DNA of 64,000 bases from Kitasatospora sp. CB01950. Its GTDB lineage: Bacteria; Actinomycetota; Actinomycetes; Streptomycetales; Streptomycetaceae. This document shows, one piece after another, positions 7,954 through 16,798 of the stretch (its first letter is position 1; each line of letters begins with the position of its first letter). Under the pieces are notes generated by a model, which saw nothing but the letters and a program-made list of their open reading frames with translations, was not told the DNA's origin and searched no databases. Where the stretch lies: positions 248,001 to 312,000 of the forward strand of contig NZ_LISX01000006.1 in NCBI RefSeq assembly GCF_001905465.1, in the 5' to 3' direction. Position numbers and translations under genes: made by a program.

Positions 7954-9288
7954 ATGTTGGACACGATCGTCGTCGGCGCGGGCATCGCCGGCCTCACCGC
8001 CGCCCGCCTGCTGCACGCCGCCGGACAGCGGGTGGTCGTCCTCGAAGCGCGCGACCGCGTCGGCGGCCGGATGTGGACGGACCGCACGGCCGGGTTCTCC
8101 GTCGACCGCGGCGCCTCCTGGATCCACGGCCTCACCGACAACCCGCTCACCGACATCGTCGCCGAACTCGGCCTGGAGACCGTCGAGTTCACCGTCGGCA
8201 GCTTCCAGGCCGGCGGCCGGCCGATCGCCGACCACGACGAGTCGCGCCGCCGCTTCGACCGGGCCGCCACCGCGCAGTGGCTCGCCGACGTCGAGACCGC
8301 CGACGCGCTCTTCCTCGACACCGTCGCCGACTCCGGCGACGACGAGAGCTACGCCGACGCCGCCGAACGCACCCTCGCCAGGACCGGCTGGGACGCCGAA
8401 CGCGCCGACCGCGTCCGGGTGTTCTACCGGCACCGCACCGAGGAGCAGTGCGGCGCGGAGATCGAGCAGGTCGCCGCGCACGCCCTCGACGAGGACGCCA
8501 TCGACGGCGACGAGGTGATCTTCCCCGGCGGCTACGACGCCATCCCGCGCGCCTTCGCGGAAGGCCTCGACATCCGCCTGCACACCACCGTGACCGCCGT
8601 CGACCGGTCCGCGTCCGGCGTCCGCGTCACCACCGACGGCGGCGAGTTCGAGGCCGCCAGGGCGATCGTCACCGTCCCGCTCGGCGTCCTGAAGGCCGGC
8701 GCGATCGCCTTCACCCCCGCGCTGCCCGACACCGTCGCGGGCCCGATCGCCCGCCTCGGCATGGGGGCCTTCAACAAGGTCTTCCTCCGCTTCCCCGAAC
8801 GCTTCTGGCCCGACGACGTCTACGCGATCCGCCAGCACGGCCGCCCGAGCCTCCCCTGGCACTCCTGGTACGACGTCTCCGCGGTCAGCGGCCACCCGAT
8901 GCTGCTCACCTTCGCCGGCGGCGACCTGGCCCGCGCGATCGAGCAGCAGAGCGACGAGGAGATCGTCGCCTCCGTCCTGGACGCCCTGCGCGGCATCCAC
9001 GGCGACGCCGTCCCCGCCCCCGTCGCCCACTGGATCACCCGCTGGGCCTCCGACCCGCTCGCCCTCGGCTCCTACTCGTACGTCGCCACCGGCTCCTCCC
9101 ACGCCGACCACGACGCCATGGCCACCCCCGTCGACGGCACCCTCCACTTCGCCGGCGAAGCCACCTACGGCCACGAACCCGCCACCGTCCACGGCGCCCT
9201 CCTCTCCGGCCACCGCGCCGCCGAACACATCCTCGGCGCCCCCGTCCCGCTGGCCGAGCTCACCCGCGGCCTGCACCCCGCCGGCTGA
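7954..9288 (+). CDS. FAD-dependent flavin amine oxidase
   Basis: 444 residues. The N-terminal dinucleotide-binding motif reads VVGAGIAGLTAARLL, followed by the acidic ribose-binding strand VVVLEARDRVGGRMW. RGASWIHG and the C-terminal FAGEATYGHEPATVHGALLSG are typical of monoamine and polyamine oxidases, which turn R-CH2-NH2 into the aldehyde with H2O2 release. The ATG at 7954 has GGAG eight bases upstream; a GTG at 7948 is too close to it. It begins 68 bases after the kinase-aminotransferase and is probably co-transcribed, so both may act on related amines under the Lrp regulator. The substrate cannot be read from sequence. Confidence 0.9.
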   Translation: MLDTIVVGAGIAGLTAARLLHAAGQRVVVLEARDRVGGRMWTDRTAGFSVDRGASWIHGLTDNPLTDIVAELGLETVEFTVGSFQAGGRPIADHDESRRRFDRAATAQWLADVETADALFLDTVADSGDDESYADAAERTLARTGWDAERADRVRVFYRHRTEEQCGAEIEQVAAHALDEDAIDGDEVIFPGGYDAIPRAFAEGLDIRLHTTVTAVDRSASGVRVTTDGGEFEAARAIVTVPLGVLKAGAIAFTPALPDTVAGPIARLGMGAFNKVFLRFPERFWPDDVYAIRQHGRPSLPWHSWYDVSAVSGHPMLLTFAGGDLARAIEQQSDEEIVASVLDALRGIHGDAVPAPVAHWITRWASDPLALGSYSYVATGSSHADHDAMATPVDGTLHFAGEATYGHEPATVHGALLSGHRAAEHILGAPVPLAELTRGLHPAG

Positions 9289-9295
9289 CGGGGGC

Positions 9296-10387
9296 TCAGC
9301 GCTCGCGGGCGACGGACCAGGCCGGCAGGTGTTCGAAGAACGCCACCGCGTCCCGCCGCCAGTGCCCGTACCAGCCTGCGGCCCGCGCGGCGGCCTCCCG
9401 GGCGTGGCGGTCGGCGTCGGCCCGTACCGCGCGGTCGACGCCGTGGGCGCGGGCGGTGCGGCGGATCCGGTCGAGGTCCCGGTCGTCGCAGTCCGGGTCG
9501 CCGAGGACGGCCTCCAGTTCGGCGCGTCCGCGCTCGTCGGCGGCGGCCAGCAGGGCGTGCACGACGTAGTTCCGGCGGCCGGCCCGGATGTCCGTCCCGA
9601 CGGGCTTGCCGAGCGTGTCCGGGTCGCCGAACAGGTCCAGCCAGTCGTCGTGGATCTGGTTGGCGATCCCCACCGCGCCGGCGTAGTCGCGCAACTCCTG
9701 CTCGTACGGGCCGGGTTCGGCGCCGGCGGCGAGCAGGCCGAGGCGCAGCGGCGCCAGCACCGAGTACCGGGTGGACTTGAACTCGGTGACGGTGTGCAGG
9801 AGTTCGGTGCCGGCGTCGGGGCGGAAGTCGCGTTCCAGGTCGAGGATCTGCCCGTTGACGGCGGCGGCCCCGGCGTCGGCCGTGACGGCGGCCATGGCGA
9901 GGGCCCGCTCCGGGGGCAGCGCGCCGGTGAGCAGGACCCGCACGGACAGGAACGCGGCCAGGTCCCCGGCGAGGACGGCGAGGGCGAGTGCGGTGTCGGG
10001 CCGCCCGGGGAAGCGGCTGCGGTAGGCGTAGTAGGTGGACGGGCCGCCCCGGCGCACGGGCGTGTCGTCGATGATGTCGTCGTGGATCAGCCCGTGCGTG
10101 TGCAGCAGTTCGATGCTGACGGCGGCGGCGTCCAGCCCGGGCACGGCCCGGTCGGTGACCAGGGCGGCGGCCTCGTGCAGCAGGGCCACCCGCAGTCGTT
10201 TGCCGCCGCGCAGGGAGAGTTCCCGCACCAGGGCGAGGGCGTCGGCGGGGTACGAGCCGTGCGGCGGCGCGGTCGGCGTCCCGCCGTCCGGGTCGGTCAG
10301 GGAGTCGAAGTACGCGGCGAAGCGGTGCTCGAACCGCTGCTGGTGGCCGGCCGCGCGGGACAGGGCGGCGTGGAGGACGTCGTTCAC
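9296..10387 (-). CDS. Isoprenyl (polyprenyl) diphosphate synthase
   Basis: 363 residues. The first aspartate-rich motif is LIHDDIIDD and the second is QIHDDWLD, with GGKRLR near the N-terminus, all hallmarks of trans-prenyltransferases that condense IPP with allylic diphosphates. The residues just before the first motif (IELLHTHGLIHDD) lack bulky aromatics, which usually allows chains of C20 or longer; chain length is an inference. It ends seven bases from the amine oxidase stop on the other strand. No terpene cyclase or carotenoid gene lies nearby, so it may serve a distant pathway or geranylgeranyl/menaquinone supply. Confidence 0.92.
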   Translation of the reverse strand: MNDVLHAALSRAAGHQQRFEHRFAAYFDSLTDPDGGTPTAPPHGSYPADALALVRELSLRGGKRLRVALLHEAAALVTDRAVPGLDAAAVSIELLHTHGLIHDDIIDDTPVRRGGPSTYYAYRSRFPGRPDTALALAVLAGDLAAFLSVRVLLTGALPPERALAMAAVTADAGAAAVNGQILDLERDFRPDAGTELLHTVTEFKSTRYSVLAPLRLGLLAAGAEPGPYEQELRDYAGAVGIANQIHDDWLDLFGDPDTLGKPVGTDIRAGRRNYVVHALLAAADERGRAELEAVLGDPDCDDRDLDRIRRTARAHGVDRAVRADADRHAREAAARAAGWYGHWRRDAVAFFEHLPAWSVARER

Positions 10388-10412
10388 CGCACCAGGCTGT
10401 CACGGCCGCCGC

Positions 10413-10445
10413 CGGGGCCCGCACCGAGTACCGGTGCGGGCCCCG
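10413..10445 (-). terminator. Hairpin terminator after the EamA gene
   Basis: A 13-bp perfect stem (CGGGGCCCGCACC and complement) closes on a seven-base loop. It lies about 60 bases past the EamA stop codon (10507) and just upstream of the prenyl synthase start, so it separates the two minus-strand genes. Confidence 0.7.
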
Positions 10446-10506
10446 GGCGCTCGGTGCGGCGGGTTCGGGAGCTTGTCGAACCGGTGGAGTCTCCGGCGGA
10501 GTTCGA

Positions 10507-11427
10507 TCAGCTGCTCGGGTCCTCCGCGCTCGCGGGCTCCGCCGCCGGCACCCGTCGCGGCCGTGAGCGCGAGACCGCCACGCCCGCCAGGCAGAGCACG
10601 CCGCCGCCGAGCGTCAGCAGCGCGGGCACCTCGCCGAGGAACAGCCAGGACATCAGGACGACCAGCGCGGGCACCGCGTACGAGGTCGCGGCCAGTCGGC
10701 TCGCGGTGGTCCGGGCCAGGGCGTAGGCCCAGGTGGTGAACGCGACGGCGGTCGGGAAGACGCCCAGGTAGACCATGTTGAGCGTGGCGGACAGCGGCGC
10801 GGCGGACGCGTCGTGGACCAGCTGCCCGGCGAACGGCAGGCAGGCGACCGTGCCGACGAAGCACGCGAACGTCGTCACCTGCAGCGCGCTCGCCGTCCGC
10901 AGCGCCGGCTTCTGCGAGACCACTCCGGAGGCGTAGGTGATCGCGGCGACCACGCACAGCGCGACGCCGAGTATGGACGAGCCGCCGCCGCCCGACATCG
11001 ACAGCCCCACGGTCACGGCGCCCGCGAACGACACCGCCAGCCCCGCGAACAGCCGCGGCGGCATCGGGTCGCCCAGCAGCCGGACGCCCAGCAGCGCGAT
11101 CAGCAGCGGCCCGACGTTGACGATCAACGCGGCGGTCCCGGCGTCGACCTGACGCTCACCCCAGTTCAGCACCACCATGTAGAGGCCGAACCAGAGCACC
11201 CCGGACACCAGGATGCCCCGCCACGCCGAGCGGGGCGGCAGCCCCTCCCGCCGCACCAGGCAGAACACCCCCAGCATCAGCGACCCGGCCAGCAGCCGTC
11301 CCAGCGCCAACGCGCCCGGCGAGTACGCCGCGCCCGCACTGCGGATCGACACGAAGGCGGAGGCCCACAGGATCACCGTGACCAGGGCCGCGCCCGCGGC
11401 CAGTCGGGGGGAAGGACGAGTGTTCAT
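10507..11427 (-). CDS. EamA/RhaT-family (DMT) membrane exporter
   Basis: 306 residues with about ten hydrophobic segments in two repeated halves of five, the EamA architecture. VTVILWASAFVSIRSAG and PGALALGRLLAGSL mark the first half; the second shows SYAVPALVVLMSWLFLGEVP. These proteins move amino acids or small metabolites across the cytoplasmic membrane. Two adjacent ATG codons (11430 and 11427) follow AGGAG; the second has better spacing and is used here. It is transcribed away from the sugar ABC operon across a 215-base shared control region. Confidence 0.85.
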   Translation of the reverse strand: MNTRPSPRLAAGAALVTVILWASAFVSIRSAGAAYSPGALALGRLLAGSLMLGVFCLVRREGLPPRSAWRGILVSGVLWFGLYMVVLNWGERQVDAGTAALIVNVGPLLIALLGVRLLGDPMPPRLFAGLAVSFAGAVTVGLSMSGGGGSSILGVALCVVAAITYASGVVSQKPALRTASALQVTTFACFVGTVACLPFAGQLVHDASAAPLSATLNMVYLGVFPTAVAFTTWAYALARTTASRLAATSYAVPALVVLMSWLFLGEVPALLTLGGGVLCLAGVAVSRSRPRRVPAAEPASAEDPSS

Positions 11428-11642
11428 CATGCTCCTGAGGACGAGAAGGAAAAGCTTCGACGGACAACACTGCGAGTCTCCGAACCGGTACCGCCCCGAC
11501 GCAACGTCTCGGCCGAGATCGTGCGACCGGACCGCTGCGGACGCCCAGCGCAATCTTCCGGCCAAATGTCTAGACCTCTGTAAAGAGCAGAGATCTGATG
11601 GGTAATCACATCACTACCCCCACAGTGATTTTGGAGACCTGC

Positions 11643-12932
11643 ATGACCATTCGCGCGCGCTTCCGCCCCCTCGCGCTCACGGCACTCCTCGCCCTGGCCG
11701 CCACCGGATGCAGCTCCGGCTCGGGAGGCGGTTCCGACGCCGGCGGCACCTTGACGGTGTGGCTGGCCGTGGACGCCCAGGAGAGTTGGCCGGAATTGGT
11801 CCAGTCCACCAATGACCGGTTCGCCAAGGCCCACCCCGGGGTCAAGGTCGAGGTGCAGTACCAGCAGTGGACCACGAAGAACCAGAAGCTGGACGCCGTC
11901 CTCGCCGGGAAGAACGTGCCCGACGTGGTGGAGATGGGCAACAGCGAGACCACCAACTACATCGTCAACGGCGCGTTCTCCGCCCTCGACCCGGCCGGGT
12001 ACGAGCAGTCGGACGCCTGGCTGCCGGCCCTCGCCGACGCCTGCCGCGCCAACGGGAAGACCTACTGCGTGCCGTACTACGTCGGGGCCCGGGTCGGCAT
12101 CTACCGCACCGACTACTTGGCCGAGGCGGGCGTCACGGGCGCGCCGAAGACGTACCCGGAGCTGCTCTCCGCGCTGGACCGGCTGAAGGCCACGTACGGC
12201 GCCAAGGACCCGAACTTCTCCGCCCTGTACCTGCCGGGCCGGTACTGGTACGCGGCGATGGCGTTCGTGAAGGACGCGGGCGGCGAGATCGCGGTGAAGG
12301 ACGGCGACCGCTGGAAGGCGTCGCTGTCCTCGCCGAAGTCCGTCGCCGGGCTGACCGAGTGGAAGCGGCTGATCGACACCTACTACGTCGGCGACCGCGC
12401 CAAGGACAACGGCGACCAGCCGGGCGTCGTCGCCCAGGGCCGGGTGGGCGTCTTCTACGGCAACACCTGGGAGGCCGACTCCGCCGCCGACCCGCTCTCC
12501 GGCGGCGACCCGAAGCTGAAGGACAAGTTCGCCACCTTCCCGTTCCCCGGCCCGTCCGGGAAGCTCCTGCCGCCGTTCCTCGGCGGCTCCACGCTGGCCG
12601 TGCCCGCCAAGTCGACGCGCAAGCAACTCGCCGCCGACTGGATCAAGTTGTTCACCGACCGGCAGTCGCAGCAGGCGCTGATCGCCGCCAACACCCTGCC
12701 CAACAACACCGCCCAGCTGGCCGAGGTCGCCGCCGGCGGCATCAACGGCCCGGCCGCCCAAGCCGCCGCCACCGGCGGCTGGATGACCCCGTTCGCGCCG
12801 GGCTGGACCTCGGTGGAGAAGTCCAACGTGCTGCCCGAGATGCTGGAGCGGATCGCCAACGGCAAGGCCTCGGTGCAGGACGCCACCGCGGAGGCCGACA
12901 AGCGGATCGACGAAGTGATCAATGAGCGCTGA
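11643..12932 (+). CDS. Sugar ABC transporter substrate-binding lipoprotein
   Basis: 429 residues. A lipoprotein signal (ALTALLALAATGCSSG, lipobox LAATGC) anchors it outside the membrane. The mature part is a group-1 (CUT1) solute-binding protein: TLTVWLAVDAQESWPELVQ, PDVVEMGNSETTNY and a C-terminal GGSTLAVPAKSTRKQLAADW. It delivers an oligosaccharide or sugar to the two permeases that follow. The ATG at 11643 has GGAG six bases upstream. The gene overlaps the next one by 11 bases. Substrate unknown; no glycosidase or LacI regulator is adjacent. Confidence 0.9.
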   Translation: MTIRARFRPLALTALLALAATGCSSGSGGGSDAGGTLTVWLAVDAQESWPELVQSTNDRFAKAHPGVKVEVQYQQWTTKNQKLDAVLAGKNVPDVVEMGNSETTNYIVNGAFSALDPAGYEQSDAWLPALADACRANGKTYCVPYYVGARVGIYRTDYLAEAGVTGAPKTYPELLSALDRLKATYGAKDPNFSALYLPGRYWYAAMAFVKDAGGEIAVKDGDRWKASLSSPKSVAGLTEWKRLIDTYYVGDRAKDNGDQPGVVAQGRVGVFYGNTWEADSAADPLSGGDPKLKDKFATFPFPGPSGKLLPPFLGGSTLAVPAKSTRKQLAADWIKLFTDRQSQQALIAANTLPNNTAQLAEVAAGGINGPAAQAAATGGWMTPFAPGWTSVEKSNVLPEMLERIANGKASVQDATAEADKRIDEVINER

Positions 12933-13836
12933 CCGGCGCGGGCGGCGTCGGCACCGCCTGCTGCCCTACCTGCTGATCGGCCCCACCGTCCTGGCGCTCG
13001 TCCTCGTCCTCGGCTACCCGCTGGTCGACATGGTCGTGCTCGCCTTCCAGGACATGACCCGCGAGCAGCTGTTCAGCGGCTCCTCGCCGCCGTGGGCCGG
13101 GCTGGACCAGTTCCGCAGGATCCTCGGCGACGGGTTCTTCTGGACGGTGGTGGCGCGCACGGTGGTCTTCACCGCCGTGTGCGTCGCCCTCACCGTGCTC
13201 TGCGGGCTGTTCACCGCGCAGCTGATGCACCGCGTCTCGCCCTGGGTGCGCGCCACCATCGCCGGGATGCTGGTCACCGTCTGGGCGATGCCCGTCATGG
13301 TCGCCTCGTCGATCTTCCGCTGGCTCTTCGACGCGGACTACGGCGTGGTGAACTGGCTGCTCTCCCGGCTGCCGGGGGTCGAGATGTCCCGCCACAACTG
13401 GTTCACCGACCCCTGGCAGGGCTTCGCCGTGATCGTCGCCGTCGTGGTGTGGGGCTCGCTGCCGTTCGCCGCCATCACTCTGCGGGCCGCCCTCGCCCAA
13501 GTCCCGCCCGAACTGGAGGAGTCGGCGGTCCTCGACGGGGCCCGGCCGTTCCAGATCATGCGGCACATCACGCTGCCGACGATCAGGCCGGTGCTCGTCA
13601 TGGTCACCACGCTGTCGGCGATCTGGGACTTCGGGGTCTTCAACCAGGTCTGGATGATGCGCGGCGGCCAGCCCGAACGGGAGTACTACCTGCTGGGCGT
13701 CTACTCCTTCATCGAGTCCTTCGCCGTGAACCGGTACAGCGTCGGCGCCGCGATCGCCCTGGTGACGGTCGTACTGCTGCTCGCCGGATCGGTGGTCCAC
13801 CTGCGTCAGATGTTCCGGACGGGAGAGGTCGAATGA
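12922..13836 (+). CDS. Sugar ABC transporter permease (MalF-like)
   Basis: 304 residues with six predicted membrane segments starting PYLLIGPTVLALVLVLGYP. The cytoplasmic EAA loop, which contacts the ATPase, reads ELEESAVLDGARPFQIMRHI. It overlaps the binding-protein gene by 11 bases and the second permease by four (ATGA), so the three are co-translated. It is one half of the channel of a CUT1 importer. Confidence 0.92.
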   Translation: MSADRRGRRRHRLLPYLLIGPTVLALVLVLGYPLVDMVVLAFQDMTREQLFSGSSPPWAGLDQFRRILGDGFFWTVVARTVVFTAVCVALTVLCGLFTAQLMHRVSPWVRATIAGMLVTVWAMPVMVASSIFRWLFDADYGVVNWLLSRLPGVEMSRHNWFTDPWQGFAVIVAVVVWGSLPFAAITLRAALAQVPPELEESAVLDGARPFQIMRHITLPTIRPVLVMVTTLSAIWDFGVFNQVWMMRGGQPEREYYLLGVYSFIESFAVNRYSVGAAIALVTVVLLLAGSVVHLRQMFRTGEVE

Positions 13837-14657
13837 GACGACGGCGCTCACTGGGCCACGACCTGCTGGGGCTGCTGGTCGCCGCGGTGATCGGCTTCCC
13901 GGTCTACTGGATGGTGCTCACGGCCTTCCGCCCGGCCACCGAAATCCTCAGCGTGCCACCGAAGTTCTGGCCCGGCCGACCCACCCTCGGCAACTTCTCC
14001 CGCGCCCTGCACAGCGAGACCTTCTGGGCGAACGTCCGCTCCAGCGCGGTCATCGGGCTCGGCACCGTCGTGCTGTCCCTGGCGGTCGGCGCGCTCGCCG
14101 CCTTCGCCCTGGCGCGGTTCCGCTTCGTCGGCCGGAAGGCCTTCGTGGTGGTGATCCTGATCGTCCAGACCGTCCCGCTGACCGCCCTGATCATCCCGCT
14201 CTACCTGCTCCTGAACGACGCCGGCATGACCGACAGCCTGGTCGGCGTCGTCCTCACCTACCTGGTCTTCACCCTGCCCTTCACGGTCTGGATGCTCCGC
14301 GGCTTCATCGCCGGCATCCCGGTCGAACTGGAGGAGGCCGCCATGATCGACGGCTGCACCCGACTCGGCGCCTTCCGCCGGGTGGTCCTCCCGCTGCTCG
14401 CCCCCGGCATCGTCGCCACCTCCGTGTTCGCCCTCGTCCAGGCCTGGAACGAGTACGTCCTCGTCTACATCCTGCTCTCCACCCCGACCAAACAGACCGT
14501 CAGCATCTGGCTGGTCTCCTTCCAGACCAGCTTCGGCACCGACTACGGCGGCCTGATGGCCGGCGCCACCCTGACCGCCCTCCCCGTCGTCCTGTTCTTC
14601 CTCGCCGTCCACCGCCGCCTCGCCTCCGGCCTCACCGCCGGCGCGATCAAGGGCTGA
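13833..14657 (+). CDS. Sugar ABC transporter permease (MalG-like)
   Basis: 274 residues with six membrane segments; the EAA loop is ELEEAAMIDGCTRLGAFRRV, near the canonical form. The start ATG lies in the ATGA overlap with the preceding stop. No ATPase gene follows. In Streptomyces many CUT1 importers share the ATPase MsiK encoded elsewhere, so that is the likely partner here (inference). The 3' end overlaps the convergent gene at 14647 by 11 bases. Confidence 0.92.
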   Translation: MRRRRSLGHDLLGLLVAAVIGFPVYWMVLTAFRPATEILSVPPKFWPGRPTLGNFSRALHSETFWANVRSSAVIGLGTVVLSLAVGALAAFALARFRFVGRKAFVVVILIVQTVPLTALIIPLYLLLNDAGMTDSLVGVVLTYLVFTLPFTVWMLRGFIAGIPVELEEAAMIDGCTRLGAFRRVVLPLLAPGIVATSVFALVQAWNEYVLVYILLSTPTKQTVSIWLVSFQTSFGTDYGGLMAGATLTALPVVLFFLAVHRRLASGLTAGAIKG

Positions 14658-15363
14658 CCGCCTCCCGGCGCAGGCGGCCCCCCGCGGGCTTCCCGCGCCG
14701 GACGCGGTTCCACGCCACGACGTCGAGGACCCGCAGCAGGGAGACGTCCTCCGGCGCCGCCGCGGCGATCGTCCGCCACTGCTCGGGCTGCGACTCCAGG
14801 TCCTCGGCCACGGCCTCGGCCAGGAGCGCGAAGAACTCCGTCCAACTCCGCCTGCGATCGGGCTTGATGGGGTGCTCGGCGGCGCTGCCCCGGTAGCAGG
14901 CGTCGATCCGGCTGTCGTACAGCGGCACGAACAGCGGACGCTTGCGGTGCAGGACCTTCATCAGGGTCGTCCCGCCGACCCCGGGCAGGCCGCCGGGGCG
15001 GTCGAGCACCCCGGTCAGCGCGGCCAGCAGCGGGCGGTGGCTGCCCTCCGCCACGGCCGCCTGCAGGGTGAGGTCCTCGGGGATGCGCGCGAGGCCTGCC
15101 TCCAGGGCGGGGCGCACCGCCCTGAGGTTGAACACCGCCCTGATCGTCGGGGCCGCGTTCAGCAGCAGCGGGGCGAGCAGGTCCCCGTCGTCGAGCCGGT
15201 CCGGACCGCTCCCGGTGTCCAGGCGGTCGTACACCGGGTAGGCGTACGGCTTTCCGCCGCTCGCCGCCGCGGCCGCGGTGTTGGCCTCCTCGTCGAAGTA
15301 GGCGCCGACCCACCGCGTGGCCTCGGCGACCGTGGCCCGACGTCCGCCGACCTTGACCTCCAC
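14647..15363 (-). CDS. Protein of unknown function (resembles DUF6308-type)
   Basis: 238 residues, soluble, no signal peptide. Visible features include YDRLDTGSGPDRLDDGDLLAPLLLNA near residue 50, PGVGGTTLMKVLHRKRPLFVP and YDSRID near 145, and WTEFFALLAEAVAED. The GVGxTT-K-LHRKRP stretch looks like a helix-hairpin-helix followed by a strand, reminiscent of small actinobacterial proteins annotated DUF6308; I hold that name loosely. The GTG at 15363 follows a GGGAGGGGG site. It overlaps the end of the sugar permease on the other strand and is separated by 151 bases from the RiPP operon, so no functional link is evident. Confidence 0.65.
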   Translation of the reverse strand: MEVKVGGRRATVAEATRWVGAYFDEEANTAAAAASGGKPYAYPVYDRLDTGSGPDRLDDGDLLAPLLLNAAPTIRAVFNLRAVRPALEAGLARIPEDLTLQAAVAEGSHRPLLAALTGVLDRPGGLPGVGGTTLMKVLHRKRPLFVPLYDSRIDACYRGSAAEHPIKPDRRRSWTEFFALLAEAVAEDLESQPEQWRTIAAAAPEDVSLLRVLDVVAWNRVRRGKPAGGRLRREAVSP

Positions 15364-15514
15364 ATCCGCCCCCTCCCGACCGGCGGCCCTCCGGCCGCCT
15401 CGGTCTCCCCGGTATTGTCCGCCCCCGGGCCGGGAGTTCTCGACGAGGTCCCCGGGTCTCCCGCACGGCCGGACAGCCGGTCCGCCGCCCGGGCGCCGCG
15501 GACGGGCCGCCCGC

Positions 15515-16798
15515 TCACCGGTCGCGGGTCAGCGCCCGGAAGCCCTCCAGCGTCTCCAGCAGGCGGCGGCCGTCCTCGCGAGCGGTCGGCGGCAGGCCCG
15601 CCAGCAGCTCGCCGACGGGGACGGGCGTCCGTTCGGCGAGGCGGTGCAGCAGCGGTTCCGCCTGCTGCCGCGTCAGCGGGCTGCGCAGCACGTGCCCGTT
15701 GGCGGCGCACAGCAGGGCCGCGCCGAGCGGCTCGTACAGCACCCGGGCGCGGGCCCGGACCGTCGTGGTGTCGGCCAGCGGGCGGGGCGTCCCGGGCGGC
15801 GGGGCGGGGCAGAGGCCGGATGCGCTCCAGGTGGCGAGCGAGGCGGTGGCGACCTGCTCGCGCATCCGGTCGGGGTCGAGGTACTCGCGGAAGACGCGCA
15901 GGGTCTGCTCCAGCGCTTCGGGCAGCGCGCCGTCCGCCGGCGGTTCGGGCGCCGACAGCGGCGCGGTGGCGGCGGGCAGCCGCACCAGGGCGGCGTCCGG
16001 GTCGACCGTCGCGTCCGGGGACCTGCCCAGCAGCAGGTCCTCCACGTCGTAGACCGCGCGGTGCTCGCCGCGCGGCACGCCGACGTTGACGCTGGTCGCG
16101 GCGCGGCCGTCGACGCTCTCGCCGACGTGGTAGTAGTCCGCGGGCCAGTACAGCAGGTCGCCGGGCTCCGGCTCGGCGGTGAACGAGTCGGCCAGGTGGG
16201 CCCGGTAGTCCAGCTTGGTGGTCACCGGCTCGGTCCACGGGCGCCGGCGCCAGAACCGCATCCGCTTGCGGCCTTCGACGGCGAACATGAAGGTGGCGAA
16301 GCGGTCCTGGTGGACGCCGACCGGGGTGTGCTCGTAGTTGCCGTGGAAGAGCGTGGTGATCGCCCCCGACAGCGGCAGCCCGGAGCGCTCCCACAGGGGT
16401 TCGAAGAACGCCCGCTGGCGTTCCCACTGCCCGGCGTGGAAGGCGTGGAAGGCGTGCACGACCAGCGCGTACCGCCGCTCCGCCGAGAAGGCCGCCAACT
16501 CGCCGTCCAGTCGCCGCCGGTAGCCGTCGAAGGTGCCGTCCTCGGCGCGCGGGAACCAGTCGGCGGGCTCGGTCTGCTGGAAGCGTCCGACGGCGAACTG
16601 GGCGTTCGGCGGCAGCAGGTACGGGCCGGCCGGACGGGTGGCGAGGGTGGCGGCGGCGAAGACCTCGGGCAGCTCGAACGGCGCCGGGCGGACGGCCTTG
16701 ATCAGCACCGGGCGCCGGTCCCAGTGGCGTGCGGCGAACTCGTCCCAGTCGAGCGGGCCCCGGACGACGTCCAGGTCGCTCACGGGGGTGGTGGTCAT
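15515..16798 (-). CDS. JmjC/cupin-type 2-oxoglutarate Fe(II) oxygenase (probable RiPP-tailoring hydroxylase)
   Basis: 427 residues, related to the Cupin_4 ribosomal-oxygenase group (YcfD, MINA53, NO66). The double-stranded beta-helix carries the iron-binding HxD in VGVHQDRFATFMF (about residue 160) and a second His in YWPADYYHVGES (about 215). A C-terminal winged-helix-like region with ALLCAANGHVLRSPL follows, as in ROX enzymes. Such enzymes hydroxylate side chains of Arg, His, Asp or Asn. It overlaps the next upstream gene by ATGA and is the last gene of the precursor-peptide operon. A role in hydroxylating the peptides is likely but inferred. The similar neighbour at 16795 lacks the iron motif, so this is probably the catalytic member of the pair. 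Confidence 0.8.
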   Translation of the reverse strand: MTTTPVSDLDVVRGPLDWDEFAARHWDRRPVLIKAVRPAPFELPEVFAAATLATRPAGPYLLPPNAQFAVGRFQQTEPADWFPRAEDGTFDGYRRRLDGELAAFSAERRYALVVHAFHAFHAGQWERQRAFFEPLWERSGLPLSGAITTLFHGNYEHTPVGVHQDRFATFMFAVEGRKRMRFWRRRPWTEPVTTKLDYRAHLADSFTAEPEPGDLLYWPADYYHVGESVDGRAATSVNVGVPRGEHRAVYDVEDLLLGRSPDATVDPDAALVRLPAATAPLSAPEPPADGALPEALEQTLRVFREYLDPDRMREQVATASLATWSASGLCPAPPPGTPRPLADTTTVRARARVLYEPLGAALLCAANGHVLRSPLTRQQAEPLLHRLAERTPVPVGELLAGLPPTAREDGRRLLETLEGFRALTRDR

